DNA of 64,000 bases from contig NC_059554.1 of NCBI RefSeq assembly GCF_905220415.1, positions 3,621,001 through 3,685,000 on the forward strand, in the 5' to 3' direction. The position numbers and the translations under genes are program-made. The DNA is from Colias croceus (taxonomy: Eukaryota; Arthropoda; Insecta; Lepidoptera; Pieridae). Positions within the stretch are counted from its first letter, which is position 1. Each line of letters begins with the position of its first letter. Shown one piece after another: positions 24,172 to 35,142 of the stretch. The notes beneath the pieces are model-generated. The model was not told where the DNA came from, searched no databases, and worked only from the letters and a program-made list of their open reading frames with translations.

Positions 24172-25013
24172 TCAATAAAACGGGTTACCAGTTTCAGTCG
24201 TTGTTGAAGTCGTTGGCTTGGTTGTTGTTGTACTTGTTGTTTTTAGTGTTGTTGGTTTTGTTGTCGACGGTTGTGTTGTTGTTATTGTTGTCGTTGGTTT
24301 TGTTGTCGTCGATTGTGTTGTTGTTGATTTACTTGTAGTTGCTGTGGTTGTTATTGTTGAAGGAGAAGTAGTCATCATCAAAGCTTTTGTTAATATTATT
24401 GTAGGAGTAGTTGGTAATGTTGTGGTTGTTGTTTGCGGTACAGTGAGGAATGTAGTTGATACAGTTGAAGGAGTTGTTGGCAAAGATAATTTAGATGATA
24501 CTATACTTATTTCTGGTGTAGCTGAATCTACGAATAAAAATTTAGTTTCTGGCTGTAATACAGTTATTTCATCTAACGCTTTTGATGTCGTGCTTTCTTT
24601 CGGAAATAGTAAATCAATGGCTGTAGTTACATCATGTTTTCTTCCTTTTTCAGTTGTAGTGTAAGAGAGATTAATTACTGGTTTCGTGATAAGCGGTTCA
24701 TTTCTATTCATTTCAGTTGTTCTTCGTTCTAATTTCGCTTTTGCGGTGACTTTAAGCTTCAGCTTCATCGTGACGTAATCTTTAAGCTGTAAAGATAGTG
24801 CAGGCTGCACTTGTAATGTATCCGTTGCGAGGGTAATTACACGCATTTCCATCATTTTCTTTATTACACTTAACGGTAGCCAATGTCCTGGAAATCCTGA
24901 TTCTATAGGATTGTCAACGTAAGCGACCTCGTCTTTTAAAGGATCTGGCCATTTTGAACAATTCATCCAATGTATTGCCATTGTTGAAACTAATATGATT
25001 GAATTTATGTGCA
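24172..25013 (-). CDS. Thr-rich mucin-like secreted protein, last exon
   Basis: The frame ends at a TAA reading GNPFY-stop. Upstream it runs through a tail of about 100 residues made mainly of Thr with Pro, Ser and Lys, the kind of sequence that becomes heavily O-glycosylated in insect mucins. The N-terminal 120 residues contain NCSKWPDPLKDE and GFPGHWLPL, which I do not recognise. A strong acceptor (long T-run, TTTTCAG, then TGCACAT) sits at 25014-25016, so translation probably enters from an upstream exon carrying the start of a signal peptide. INSIILVSTMAIHW looks like its hydrophobic core. The in-frame ATG at 25092 reads through a T-rich intron-like stretch and is less likely as the start. 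The function is not known. Confidence 0.6.
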
Positions 25014-25847
25014 CTGAAAATAAAAAAAATAAATAAAAACGTCGTTTGTTTCCCTTAAAAATAAAATAAAATAAAAATTCATCACATATCACGGTTCACA
25101 GTAGGTACAAAAACTTGTTTTAAGACTACATATTTTTCAATTAAATTTGAAATCAATGATGATATATGGCTTGTATTTAATAATCGAAATACTTACTTTC
25201 AAATTGTATTGGACATAACTTTTATTGTATTCTCTCATAATTTTCATAATTGTTGTATTTTTTAATGAAACCTTCGAAAATTGGCAACAAAGTCTAAAGC
25301 AATATAAAAATGCCCATTTTATAATTTTTAACGGATTTAGTCAGGCATGAAATTGTTTTTCCTCTTGAATAATTTTATGACATTGACTCGAAAATTATTG
25401 GATCAGCCATCAGGTAGTTGATGCAAAATTGATTACATATTTTATGGATGCTTTAATATACAATGTAAAACTAAAAAGTAAAGCTCAGAGCACACAATGA
25501 GGCTTACACAAAAATAAATAATTGAGACTAACCATAATATAGATTTGTTTTATAGTTAAGAATGTGCATTTATTTTGTGCAAACGTGTATAAAAATGCGC
25601 GCGGCACAGTACTGATAGACGGCAGCTTTACTTGGTCTCTTATCCAGGCTGGTGGTGGTATTTCAACACCATAACCTCCTTTTATATAAAACATTTTATT
25701 TAGCCCACTTATTTCATTTAAAATAAGCCTGTTGAACTGAATATGCTATGGAAAGTAATGGTATTTTTGGATTGATTAATAAACATTTATCTTGGCATAT
25801 TTAAATTTAATTACTAATTATTACGTTACAAATATTATCTATGTACT
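25014..25847. other. Spacer between the mucin-like exon and mRpL40
   Basis: It probably holds the first exon and promoter of the minus-strand mucin-like gene, but I could not identify them. A minus-strand frame at 25485-25694 (KGGYGVEIPPPAWIRDQVK) looks less random than its surroundings and could be an exon. It has no recognised homologue and no clear splice partner. Confidence 0.35.
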
Positions 25848-27236
25848 TCAATTGCCCCATTTCTTTGATACATCTATATATTCTCCATCAGGTGAATCAT
25901 AATTCTTAATTGGTGGAGTTGCATATGTGCCTTCCACACTGTATGGAAGAATTTGTAGATCAGGCTGAAAAAACATTCAATTTTGTACTAAACAGAATAT
26001 ATTACAGACTTAATAATTATTATATCATTTTTTTTTTTAAATCAGTAATCATTTAAAACAAAACCAAATTACGGATAAAACTAATATAATAAAAAAAATG
26101 ATGTGTATAGCCGAGACGCAAAACACTTTATATATAAAATATACACACTATATTTTAATTATAAGAACTATACAAATAAACTTAAAATGTAGTATTAAAT
26201 GGAATAAAACATAAATTAAATTACCATTATAGCTTCATTGTACAAATCCTCAGACTCTTCATACAGCATATCGAGTGCCCGTTTCTGTGCAGCCATTATC
26301 CTGTCAATCTGTGCAATGTTAGCCATGTACTCTTGACGTTTGTATCTCGTCCAGTCCTTGTTTAATAGTGCCCGAGCCTCTACTTGTTCTGGTGTCAAAT
26401 TTAACGCTGGACGTTTTCGTTTGCTGCAAAACATACACATATTTTAAAAATATTATCATTTGTGTATATGAAATTTACTTATGTCTTAGATACTACATTC
26501 AAAAGTAACACATTTTAAAAGAAATAAAAACGATTATTTCAATTTATAATGATATTTAAAACTACTTACCCTAATTGATCAAGGATGTGTAGCGGTGGTT
26601 CTATTTCATCAATAGGTTTCAGCTGTTTAGCATTTTTCTCCAATCTCCGAATTTGTTTCTCTAATTTCTTCCTTCTCCTGTCTTCCCTGGCTTTGATGAT
26701 AGCGGGGTCCATTTTCTTTTTCTTTTTCATAGGTTCAGCCCTTAAATATGGAAATAATGATTGTCTTTTCTTTACAATGTTAATAGCTTCTTATATTATA
26801 AAGTATGCAATGCAATATAAAGTTAAAGGAATATTCATTGTAATTTAAATGTATGTAAAACACATTTTAATACATTTTTCGATACTAATTTGAAACATAG
26901 TACGATGTAACAAGAGACATAATACTTCATAGACAAATGGAATGTTTATTAAGAGCCTTAAATTTTTAGTAAGTACTGATAATAATTATGATAGTTCACA
27001 TATCCAATAATTAATAATACATACCATAATTGATCAGTTATCTTAAACTGCACTGCAGCTGTTGTGCTAATATTCTTAGCATTTGCTGGTATTCTGACTG
27101 CATTTACAGCTAACCTAAAATAATTGGTTTTATGTATTGAATATATTTTACAAAACAGTATGTGAGTCGTTACAGGTTATAAATAAAAACTTATGTAATA
27201 CCGTGAAAATTGTTTGATAAAGGATAAATGTAACAT
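25848..27236 (-). CDS. mRpL40: Mitochondrial large ribosomal subunit protein L40 (five exons, complete)
   Basis: Exons on the minus strand, in gene order, are 27236-27202, 27114-27025, 26740-26570, 26423-26225 and 25964-25848. All junctions are GT-AG with matching phases, giving 203 residues; human MRPL40 is about the same size. The N-terminus MLHLSFIKQFSRLAVNAVRI is a basic, hydroxyl-rich mitochondrial presequence. A lysine-rich block (MKKKKKMDPAIIKAREDRR) follows, then LEKNAKQLKPIDEIEPPL, then the conserved LTPEQVEARALLNKDWTRYK segment. The C-terminal YSVEGTYATPPIKNYDSPDG matches the family's PHYTPPIPNY region. The protein is a structural component of the mitoribosome. The start ATG is the first in frame after an upstream AT-rich promoter region. 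Confidence 0.93.
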
Positions 27237-27475
27237 TTTCAACTTGATGAAAAATGTTTTATAGAAAGAAAAACTGATTTATTTTCCTACTAAATAATTA
27301 TTTCTTTCAGAACCATATTATGATTTATGAAAACATAACAGTCAAGTGACATTTGACATTGACAATTAAAATTTGAAACTGACAATCACAGAGTAAGTAA
27401 ATTTATGACCCAAGACACCTATATTACTTGCTCTGTGTTATACACAGTAAAATTGAAATGGACATGTAAATAATC

Positions 27476-27647
27476 TTCTAATATATAAAAATCAATGCCA
27501 CTTTTCGTTGTAATTCCATAACTCGAGAACGGCTCAACCGATTTCGATAATTCTTTTTTTATTATATTCCTTGAAGTACGAGGATGGTTCTTATGTAGAG
27601 AAAACGTTAATATGTACCACGGGCGAAGCCGGGGCGGACCGCTAGTA
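27476..27647 (-). repeat. Dispersed repeat, ACTAGCGGTCCGCC family
   Basis: In reverse it begins TACTAGCGGTCCGCCCCGGC and continues TTCGCCCGTGGTACATATTA. It shares this head with 35744-35923 and 57613-57795. The opposite end reads AATATATAAAAATCAATGCC. It lies just upstream of mRpL40. Confidence 0.65.
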
Positions 27648-27854
27648 TTCCATAAAACGATTATACCACAGGATTATACGGTAAATGCCAAGCAATTAGA
27701 AAATAATTCATTATACATTCCAAGCGTGACATTAATTATTACAGTACATTCGCAATTTTTATAGAATTACATGATCAGCGGAAACTTAATACATAGACGG
27801 TTAGCGCTATTTATTCTCTTTGTACAAAATTGATTTGATCAAAATTTACACGTA

Positions 27855-28142
27855 TTGAGATATACATATGGAGACGACACCGCCTACATCACTTATGTTA
27901 CGCCATAAGGCGTAACTGCACGCTCATTTTTTTATTTGTTTTAAAGTGAAACGCATCAAATATGCCTTCGTGTGTGTTACGATATTGCACAAATAATACA
28001 AATAATACGGAAAAGTGCAAAGGAATAACTTTCATCGGTAAGTACCTAACTAGATAATAGTTTTTAAAACTTAGTTAGAGCAAAAAATGGCGCACAGATT
28101 TTGTTCCTGGTGTCTCCTCCATACGTAGTAATATTATCTCAA
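27855..28142. mobile_element. Small inverted-repeat unit enclosing a THAP exon
   Basis: TTGAGATATACATATGGAG at 27855 and its diverged inverse ending ATTATCTCAA at 28142 bracket 288 bp, with a 7-bp gap between the arms. The unit contains the THAP exon at 27962-28037. Flanking 8-mers do not match, so the boundaries are tentative. P-element-type and Kolobok-type transposases are known to start with THAP domains, which makes a deleted transposon plausible. Confidence 0.45.
27962..28037 (+). CDS. Orphan first exon of a THAP-domain protein
   Basis: The frame MPSCVLRYCTNN through CKGITFI has the C-x4-C opening and ITF segment that begin THAP zinc fingers (C2CH, DNA-binding). It ends at a strong donor (G followed by GTAAGT) exactly where THAP genes often splice before the HRFP motif. 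No following exon was found in the next 300 bp or beyond the large insertion, so the gene appears truncated or is part of a deleted transposon. A functional gene whose intron was enlarged by the 5.3-kb element cannot be excluded. Confidence 0.55.
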
Positions 28143-28301
28143 TGGTATATAAGGATTTTTTGAACGTAGCATAATATTTTTATACGCGAGAATGCAGTTT
28201 ATTATCAATACAAATCGATAAGATAGGTACATGGCCATCGCTAATCCCTTTATGGGCCCAAGAAATTTTGATTTATTGGATCGTATTAAATTAATAATTA
28301 T

Positions 28302-28597
28302 TAGCTGTGTTTTACCTGAAATAAAACACATATTAAATACTTACCTATATTTGAAGCTTACTTATTGAGAAGGTACCTAGCTTTTTCCGCCTATTTTCCC
28401 TCTCTTTCTCGTTGTATATATGCTATCTCTCTCGCACACGGCACACCTCCCACCAGGTGGCGCGGCCGGCGCACGATAATGTGCAGGCGCTAGATCTTCT
28501 TCATTGAGTCGAAATACTCAACAGGTGGACGTTAAGTGTAAGCTTCAAATATAGGTAAGTATTTAATATGTGTTTTATTTCAGGTAAAACACAGCTA
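28302..28597. mobile_element. 296-bp palindromic element with perfect 60-bp arms
   Basis: Positions 28302-28361 and 28538-28597 are perfect 60-bp inverted repeats (outer end TAGCTGTGTTTTACCTG). Inside them an inner boundary, TTAA followed by ATACTTACCTATATTTG, occurs at both ends (TTAA at 28333-28336 and 28563-28566). From about 28350 to 28505 the centre is the reverse complement of 33736-33890, the right end of the large element next door, with no difference seen in the blocks compared. It therefore looks like a miniature derivative of that element, possibly nested in another palindrome. Confidence 0.75.
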
Positions 28598-30478
28598 TTA
28601 AACACTTGACCGTAATTTGAAGCTTACTTATTGAGACCTGTTTGTTACCCACCTGGTGTACAATATATGGACGCCAATGTGAATTTGAATAGGTACATAA
28701 GTAATTACTTATTTCTTTATTTGAAAGAGTAAGGTGTGCAGATAGTATACCAATAAATCACACAAATTTTTAAATTTTTATATTATTTATATTAACAATA
28801 AAAAGTTAATCAAATAAGAACCAAAAAGTAAATCATAATGATTAAAAGTATTAGAACTTATGAGATTGGTTTCAGCGTACCTTAGTTAACCTTTTGGGCT
28901 TGAAAAGTTAAAGTTACTACAATTTCCACTATCTTTAGCGTAAATCTGCGAAAGAGCAAGTAACGACTTTTAATTACGCATTTAGATGTTACTTACAAAA
29001 TTAAGCAACAGCTCATCACCGACGAGGCAAGAATACCTCAAACTCAAACCTTTATTTATTCAATTAGACTTCTGTAGAAGCACCATTGAATCCTCATAAC
29101 ATAGATTTACCAGCTGTCTCAACTCACACAGTTCTAACCCAACCTGCTACTAGCGGACAAGTAGAGACCTTGGTCTTTACTTTTAGGGTCAAATAAATTA
29201 AAAGGTCATCCCTTGGATAAGGTAATAAAATAAACCAGGTAAGCGGTTTAAATTATAATACAGATAATATGTAACATCCAACCAAAGCGTGCGGTGTCTA
29301 TTAATGTTTAGAGCCAACGCCACCGATCATAATATAAACATGGCTGGTACTTTCAGTGCAATGCATGAATTATTTATTTAAAACTGATAGGTTTTAAACT
29401 CTGTACTGGAAACATATTATAATGAACTCAAGAAGTTAGAGACTAAAATGATAAGAGCTTATCTGTGTCCCAAACCTGCAATTACTACAGCTAAGTACGT
29501 TAAGTTTTAATCAAATTAATTTTAAGGTATAGTTATGGTTTACATCAGAACTTATATACCAAAAGTCTCGGGACTACATAACGTGACTTATTTATAATGA
29601 AAGTGTTTGTGCATAACATCTAGGCCATCAACAGCTATATGAACGTCAGATAGGAAATGAGCCAAATTTATCCAGTAAGTAACAAAGGTTTTTAATTATA
29701 CTTATTCTAATTCAACCAACTTCTACTAGCTACTCCGTATGTCTTTTGGGTAGACGGAGGCAAATAGGATTTTTCTTCCGACTATAACATTTGATATTTG
29801 GAAAATGTATACATTTCTGTATATACCTTCAGAGTCAGATTCTAGTGGTGCAGCACTAAACACTGTCTATTAGGTGAATGGTGCTGCTGACCGGGCCTTC
29901 AGTTCTGCTTTCCAGAATACCTTCGCCCTTCTCGGTGCTACTACTACTGAAATAGCAGTACTCTTACACGTCGTTCAGGCCTCGAACTGACTAGGATTTC
30001 TCATATTATCGTTACAACCCTCGCTCGCTCTAACGAGAACAAATTATCGCTAAGGAATTCTGCTGCAGGACAATGGCAACAGATTAATATGCATTATTAT
30101 GTTCATGAATATGGTGCGTTCTGAATACTATCGTCGTCTGAAGGTATCTCCTTTCGATTAACTGCATTAAGGGTGCAGATCTGATCCCATTTTTGTTCCG
30201 TAGGAATGCTACGACTGCCTAAACGTTAAACTGGACAAAGAAAGTTGCCCTGAATATGGTCGGTTGTTCCAACATCCCTAATATGGCTAGCTTACCTTAG
30301 TTACCCCTTGATTGTAACTGCTACCAATGGAGGCACTGCTCGTGGGTTGTCCACAGTTTTTCGAGTGCAAAAATGAAGAACTGAACTCGTGGGGATCTAT
30401 GTCGAATGAATCTGTTTTAAGATTATGAAAGGACAGTTGGTTGTGGATGCGAAGACAGGACGTTACTTTAGTCATCTG

Positions 30479-30757
30479 TAACCACCACGAGAGGCAGCCA
30501 CGGACAGTGATATAGTAAGAACTAAACTAGCAAAGTTTAGTTGGCTTACTAGACTTTGTCATGTTTAAAATGCAGTATATCATCTGTATAGAATTGCATT
30601 TATGACCATTGATAAACTTAATTCAACCGCAACCACGAGAAGCAGGCACGGATATCAATATAGCAAGAACTAAACCAGAAAGGTTTAGTTCGCTTATCTG
30701 GTATATTTATAATGTTTCAAAAGCCGTATAGTCTGTATTGCATTGCATTTATTGCCC
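30479..30757 (+). repeat. Diverged direct duplication with internal hairpins
   Basis: Blocks 30479-30607 and about 30625-30757 are diverged copies. Both read CCACGAGA(G/A)GCA near the start, then a hairpin (AACTAAAC facing GTTTAGTT), then TGTATNG-AATTGCATTTAT-like ends. The second ends in an 18-C run near 30756-30772. They lie inside the 5.3-kb TTAA element. Confidence 0.6.
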
Positions 30758-31757
30758 CCCCCCCCCCCCCTTCAAATCAAAGAAATGTGAAGTCATCTGG
30801 CAGAGCTTTCTCGTGAAGGGTAGGGGTTCCAAGTAATATCTAATAATACGAGGCTTTTGTTTGGAAGGATTGACCTTCCGTTATTAATTATCCTCTATCC
30901 TAAGTAACTCAATAGTCAGAATTCACAGTACTCGTTGAGTCCTTAAACGTTTTACGTTAATAGTTGCATATAAGTTTATTATATAATATAATAATCCTGG
31001 TGGGATGACAAGAAACTTGTCTAAGCAAATGATTATCCTAATCCCTCAGCGATTTATTGTTTGAGCCCTGAAGAAAAACTCATGGGTGCCATAATGAGGC
31101 CAAACGGGTTGATAAACGAGTCGAATAAATTGCCTACAAGATCGGGCAACTAAAGTAGGCCTATGAGAGGTCAACTATACATAACCAATCGTAATTTGTT
31201 ACATTCAATCGCTTTGCGATTAAAAAATCTCTTCAGGTGATTTTATGTGAAAATTGGTCGGCTAGTGCCATGGAATTACGATAACAAATATACCATTGAC
31301 ACAAGGCTTGGTGACAATCCTGGAAACCACCGCCACAAATCATCTGCGAGATGATATTTGATCCGACTCGCTTCCCTTTGTTGTGATTCTCTGCATTGTG
31401 AGGCTCTGCATTGGTAAATACAATTTGTTCAAGTCGCAATTTCCATAATTGATAAACCAATGGTGGTTTCCTGATTAAATAAGCGTAAGCTAACCTTTTA
31501 GGATACAAAGTATTCATTTCATGCGTCCATTATTTAACGTCTCTTAACTATTTTATTGTATTTATTAGGTTATATTACTATACTTATATTGTATAGATGG
31601 CCCACTGTGAATTAGATTTCAAAACCTTTTTCTACCTACCTTAGAAGAGTGAAGATCCGTTACTGTCATCTCTAACATTTTCGTGGGTCCTCGTTGACGA
31701 AAGCAAATATCTATGATCATTTTAATGATCAATCCTTTGTATATTTGCACCAACCGC

Positions 31758-31935
31758 AATCAAAGCCCCGCGAGGGCCGATATATATTTGCACCATTTCC
31801 CCGTGAGGGACGGTCGTAATCAAAGCCCCGCGAGGGCTGATATATATTTCCACCATTTCTCCTTGAGGGCGGTTGTAATCAAAGCCCCGCGAGGGCTGAT
31901 ATATTTGCACCTATTTCCCTGCGAGCGACAGCTGC
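31758..31935 (+). repeat. Three tandem 59-60-bp units
   Basis: AATCAAAGCCCCGCGAGGGC starts at 31758, 31818 and about 31877, each followed by TGATATATATTT-like sequence and a CACCATTTC block. The repeats create open frames on both strands, which are artefacts of the periodicity. GCGAGG words continue sporadically to about 32035. Confidence 0.8.
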
Positions 31936-33908
31936 GCGAGGGATGTTTGTAATTTGAAATAAGTAGGGCCTTCCCAAAAATATTAATAGTCACCCTGCGA
32001 GGGTGGGTTTAACCTGGCTAACGAACCTAACCTGCGAGGAGTAGCGGTTAAACCTAGCGGCCACATTTATGTAATCTGCTTCGAGCAAGATTTAAGGTGC
32101 TAATATAAAATTAGAAGTTAATAATCATTTAAAATAATAATATAGTAACAAGGTACTTTAACTTATTTTCCAATGCTAGCAACAGCTGTCCAGGATGAAA
32201 TAAGAATTGATTTGACAATGGTAATTAATTGTTATGTATATATAAAAAGAAGGCTTTAACTATTTAATAAAGTCAAAATTCAAATCATTTACACAAAATT
32301 TTAAAATGAACTTCGATTCATATTTAATTTAGTTCATACAATCGATGTCACATTCAGTTGCTTTATATCCGTTAACATTCCTTACGAACGCAGCCATACG
32401 TGGCCATACCATCGTAGGACGGTTTTATTGCACAAAATAATCTCCGCTCACCCGCAATTTTTTACTTTTTGTCAAGGTGTACAAGTTTATAATATTATTC
32501 TAAAACGTTAGAATATGTGAATAGTAAATCCTTTGAAATGTCTCTAAATTTAATTTCTAATTAAGGTATCTCGATAACTATACGATAACGTCTCTTTCCA
32601 AACTAGAAAATTTAAATGTAAAATTTTGGCACTTACTCGTTTTAACCAAAAAGTTGCGTCATTTGAAACATAGGAAACGTAATATAAATAAAAGTAATTT
32701 TCAAACCAAAATTGCTGTGTGTAATACCTATGTCTATTTTCGCTTATATACGGATCAGATTAATACTCATAAAAGGACACGTATAGACTACGGATACTTT
32801 TGAATGTGTGGTACGTTCATGGTACCTACTGAACATGTGCATTGTGCGTATTCCATCATTATTCAGATGAGCGGCTAACTCCCGGACGATTTATAACATA
32901 TCTCGACATGTTCGGACACGTTGTGATTCGTGCAATTACGCTAACATCAATTTGTTCCTGTTATAGGTAATACCTATATAATTTGTTCTTTGAGCTGACT
33001 CATCTCGTTCGATAATTTTTAGTTATAAACTATACTCCGAACCGTTCCTAGTGATAACGACAATGTAATAAAGTCGTAGCAATGGATTGCATGCCTGTTA
33101 AGCTTTGAGTTGGCTCATAGGATTAGCCTTGGATTTATCCATACATACTATTAATATTCACTTGTAACCTTGTAATAAAAACACATTAAAAATGAAATAA
33201 AATAAAAATATCTATATAAAAGAGAGGGTATTTGATATATTTAGTCAATATCAAATAATCACAAAAGTAATATTAACGATACGAGTAAAGCCGAACGGTA
33301 AATCCGTTAAAATCTGCTTTACTCACAGTATTAGAAATTCAAATATTCATTAGTATATATTGCATTACTTATAAAATATTTCAAAAGAAAAGTTACTATT
33401 TCACGTAAAATGTAACGGTTGTATCGTTAATTTTAAATATCTAACATGCTATTAAGTATTTAAAGCATATTGAAAAATAAACTATTGCTGAAGGATTCAC
33501 TAAAAGACCTCAGCATTTTAAATAAAGTCCAACGGATATACCGTCGATTTAAAAGATTTTTGCTCATTTTTAAGTAAAATGTCATTACAATAGATGTAGA
33601 AATAACTCACTGTACCGATCCGACGGGATACACTTTTTCACACTTTTAGCACTTGCAATATGCAATACTTAATACTTAATAGCACCAAGGTTGTAGTCTT
33701 GTAGACAACCTTCTCGCGGCGGAAGCTAGACGCCAATGAAGAAGATCTAGCGCCTGCACATTATCGTGCGCCGGCCGCGCCACCTGGTGGGAGGTGTGCC
33801 GTGTGCGAGAGAGATAGCATATATACAACGAGAAAGAGAGGGAAAATAGGCGGAAAAAGCTAGGTACCTTCTCAATAAGTAAGCTTCAAATTACGGTCAA
33901 GTGTTTAA

Positions 33909-35142
33909 TATAAACACTTTACACTTATCATACCGACTGCTACTGACATACGCCAAAATGCCTTCAAATGTTCTGCCGTACTTAGTTAAAAATTTAAGAA
34001 AATGTTCATGTAGGTACCTACTTTTATGTTCAATTCACACCATCACATACATTAAAAAATAAGCAATTTAGATAACACTTAAATATGTAACGTATCCATA
34101 ATTAATGTACAATGCAATAAATTGATTAATTACCTGTCTTATTAATATTGATATGACCATATAGATTATTATCCTTCTATCATCGATAAACGATATTACA
34201 ACTGTTATGTATTCAAAATAAGTACCTACTGTAATTATTAGTAAGGCACTGTACAATGTTCATCTTATTAAATTTAACGCTAAAAGAAGTAGATGAAACT
34301 ATAACATACCTATTAATTTTTTCCCCTCATAGGTTGTTGTCCGTACATTACTTGCTCTGTGGTCCGTACAATATCAATGTGATACGTAATAGGAATATTA
34401 TTTAAAATATAGACCGTATATGTATATGCTTAGGTATCATATATATGAGCCAAATTGGGATTCCCGAGATAAGGTCCGAATATGAATATAAAAGGAGAAT
34501 AATTTGTATTCAAGTCAGTTTACTTGGGCTTCATCATTATCTCATTATTACACAGCGAATTTACTATTTTAAATCGCTTTACTTGATGTTGGTTCCCTAG
34601 GAAAATATATCTACAAAGATGAAACTCTATCATTACAAAAAATATTATTATTATCTCATAAATAGATACTTTTATTAAGAATAGATACTAAAGAAGTGAG
34701 ACTTTATACTTACAGGTAGGAATTCTGACTTCTGAAAGGTACCTATCATAATATTGTGCGTGCATTCTTCTAAAAATAAGGCAAACTGTAACTACTTACC
34801 TAGGTATTTTAATTATGTTTATGGATATATTACATTTTTTTATCGTTATTAAATATCATCATTCGTTCATCAAAATATTATGGTTTCGCTTAATTGTGGT
34901 CCGATGTTATATTTGTTCTTTTCAAAGCAATTTATATTTCAACAATAAACAAAAAATATATGATGTCCACTGAAAGAACTCCAAAATCTCTCATCATTAT
35001 AAACAATATGCTAAATTCATCAACTTTTCCTCAAGATGCGCAATATTTGTCTTGGGCTAGTCCTTCACATAGTAACCGGTAGTATTGACATACACCATTA
35101 CTCCGTTAATTTACTTAGAAACCACAAGTTTTTATTAGCGCT
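33909..35142. other. Spacer upstream of the GPCR
   Basis: AT-rich with no gene recognised. The frame at 34894-35082 ends shortly before the GPCR start and may overlap its 5' untranslated region. A core promoter could not be pinpointed. Confidence 0.4.

Larger units (their letters stand above)
28602..33904. mobile_element. 5.3-kb element with perfect 35-bp TIRs and TTAA target duplication
   Basis: The ends 28602-28636 and 33870-33904 are perfect 35-bp inverted repeats beginning ACACTTGACCGTAATTTG. Each is immediately flanked by TTAA (28598-28601 and 33905-33908). TTAA duplication is characteristic of piggyBac and Kolobok superfamilies. The interior has no long ORF: the longest frames, near 31233-31517 and 31713-31952, show no transposase motif. 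It is richer in GC than its surroundings and contains tandem and duplicated non-coding blocks. The right subterminal 165 bp includes a GCGCGGCCGGCGC palindrome and is shared with the 28302-28597 unit. It is probably a non-autonomous or decayed element; the family is not assigned. Confidence 0.8.

Noticed and set aside
24218..24664. Long plus-strand Val-rich open frame.
   Set aside because: It is the antisense shadow of the Thr-rich tail of the minus-strand mucin-like exon (ACN codons read backwards as GTN-like Val codons).
26585..26848. Plus-strand open frame of 87 codons.
   Set aside because: Antisense shadow of mRpL40 exon 2 and its intron.
31713..31952. Open frames on both strands with a repeated RNQSPARADIY segment.
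   Set aside because: They follow from the near multiple-of-three period of the 60-bp tandem repeat and exist on both strands; there is no start, splice or domain context.
34894..35082. 62-codon frame before the GPCR as an upstream exon.
   Set aside because: It ends with its own stop 60 bp before the receptor ATG, has no donor that would join in phase, and has no recognisable content.
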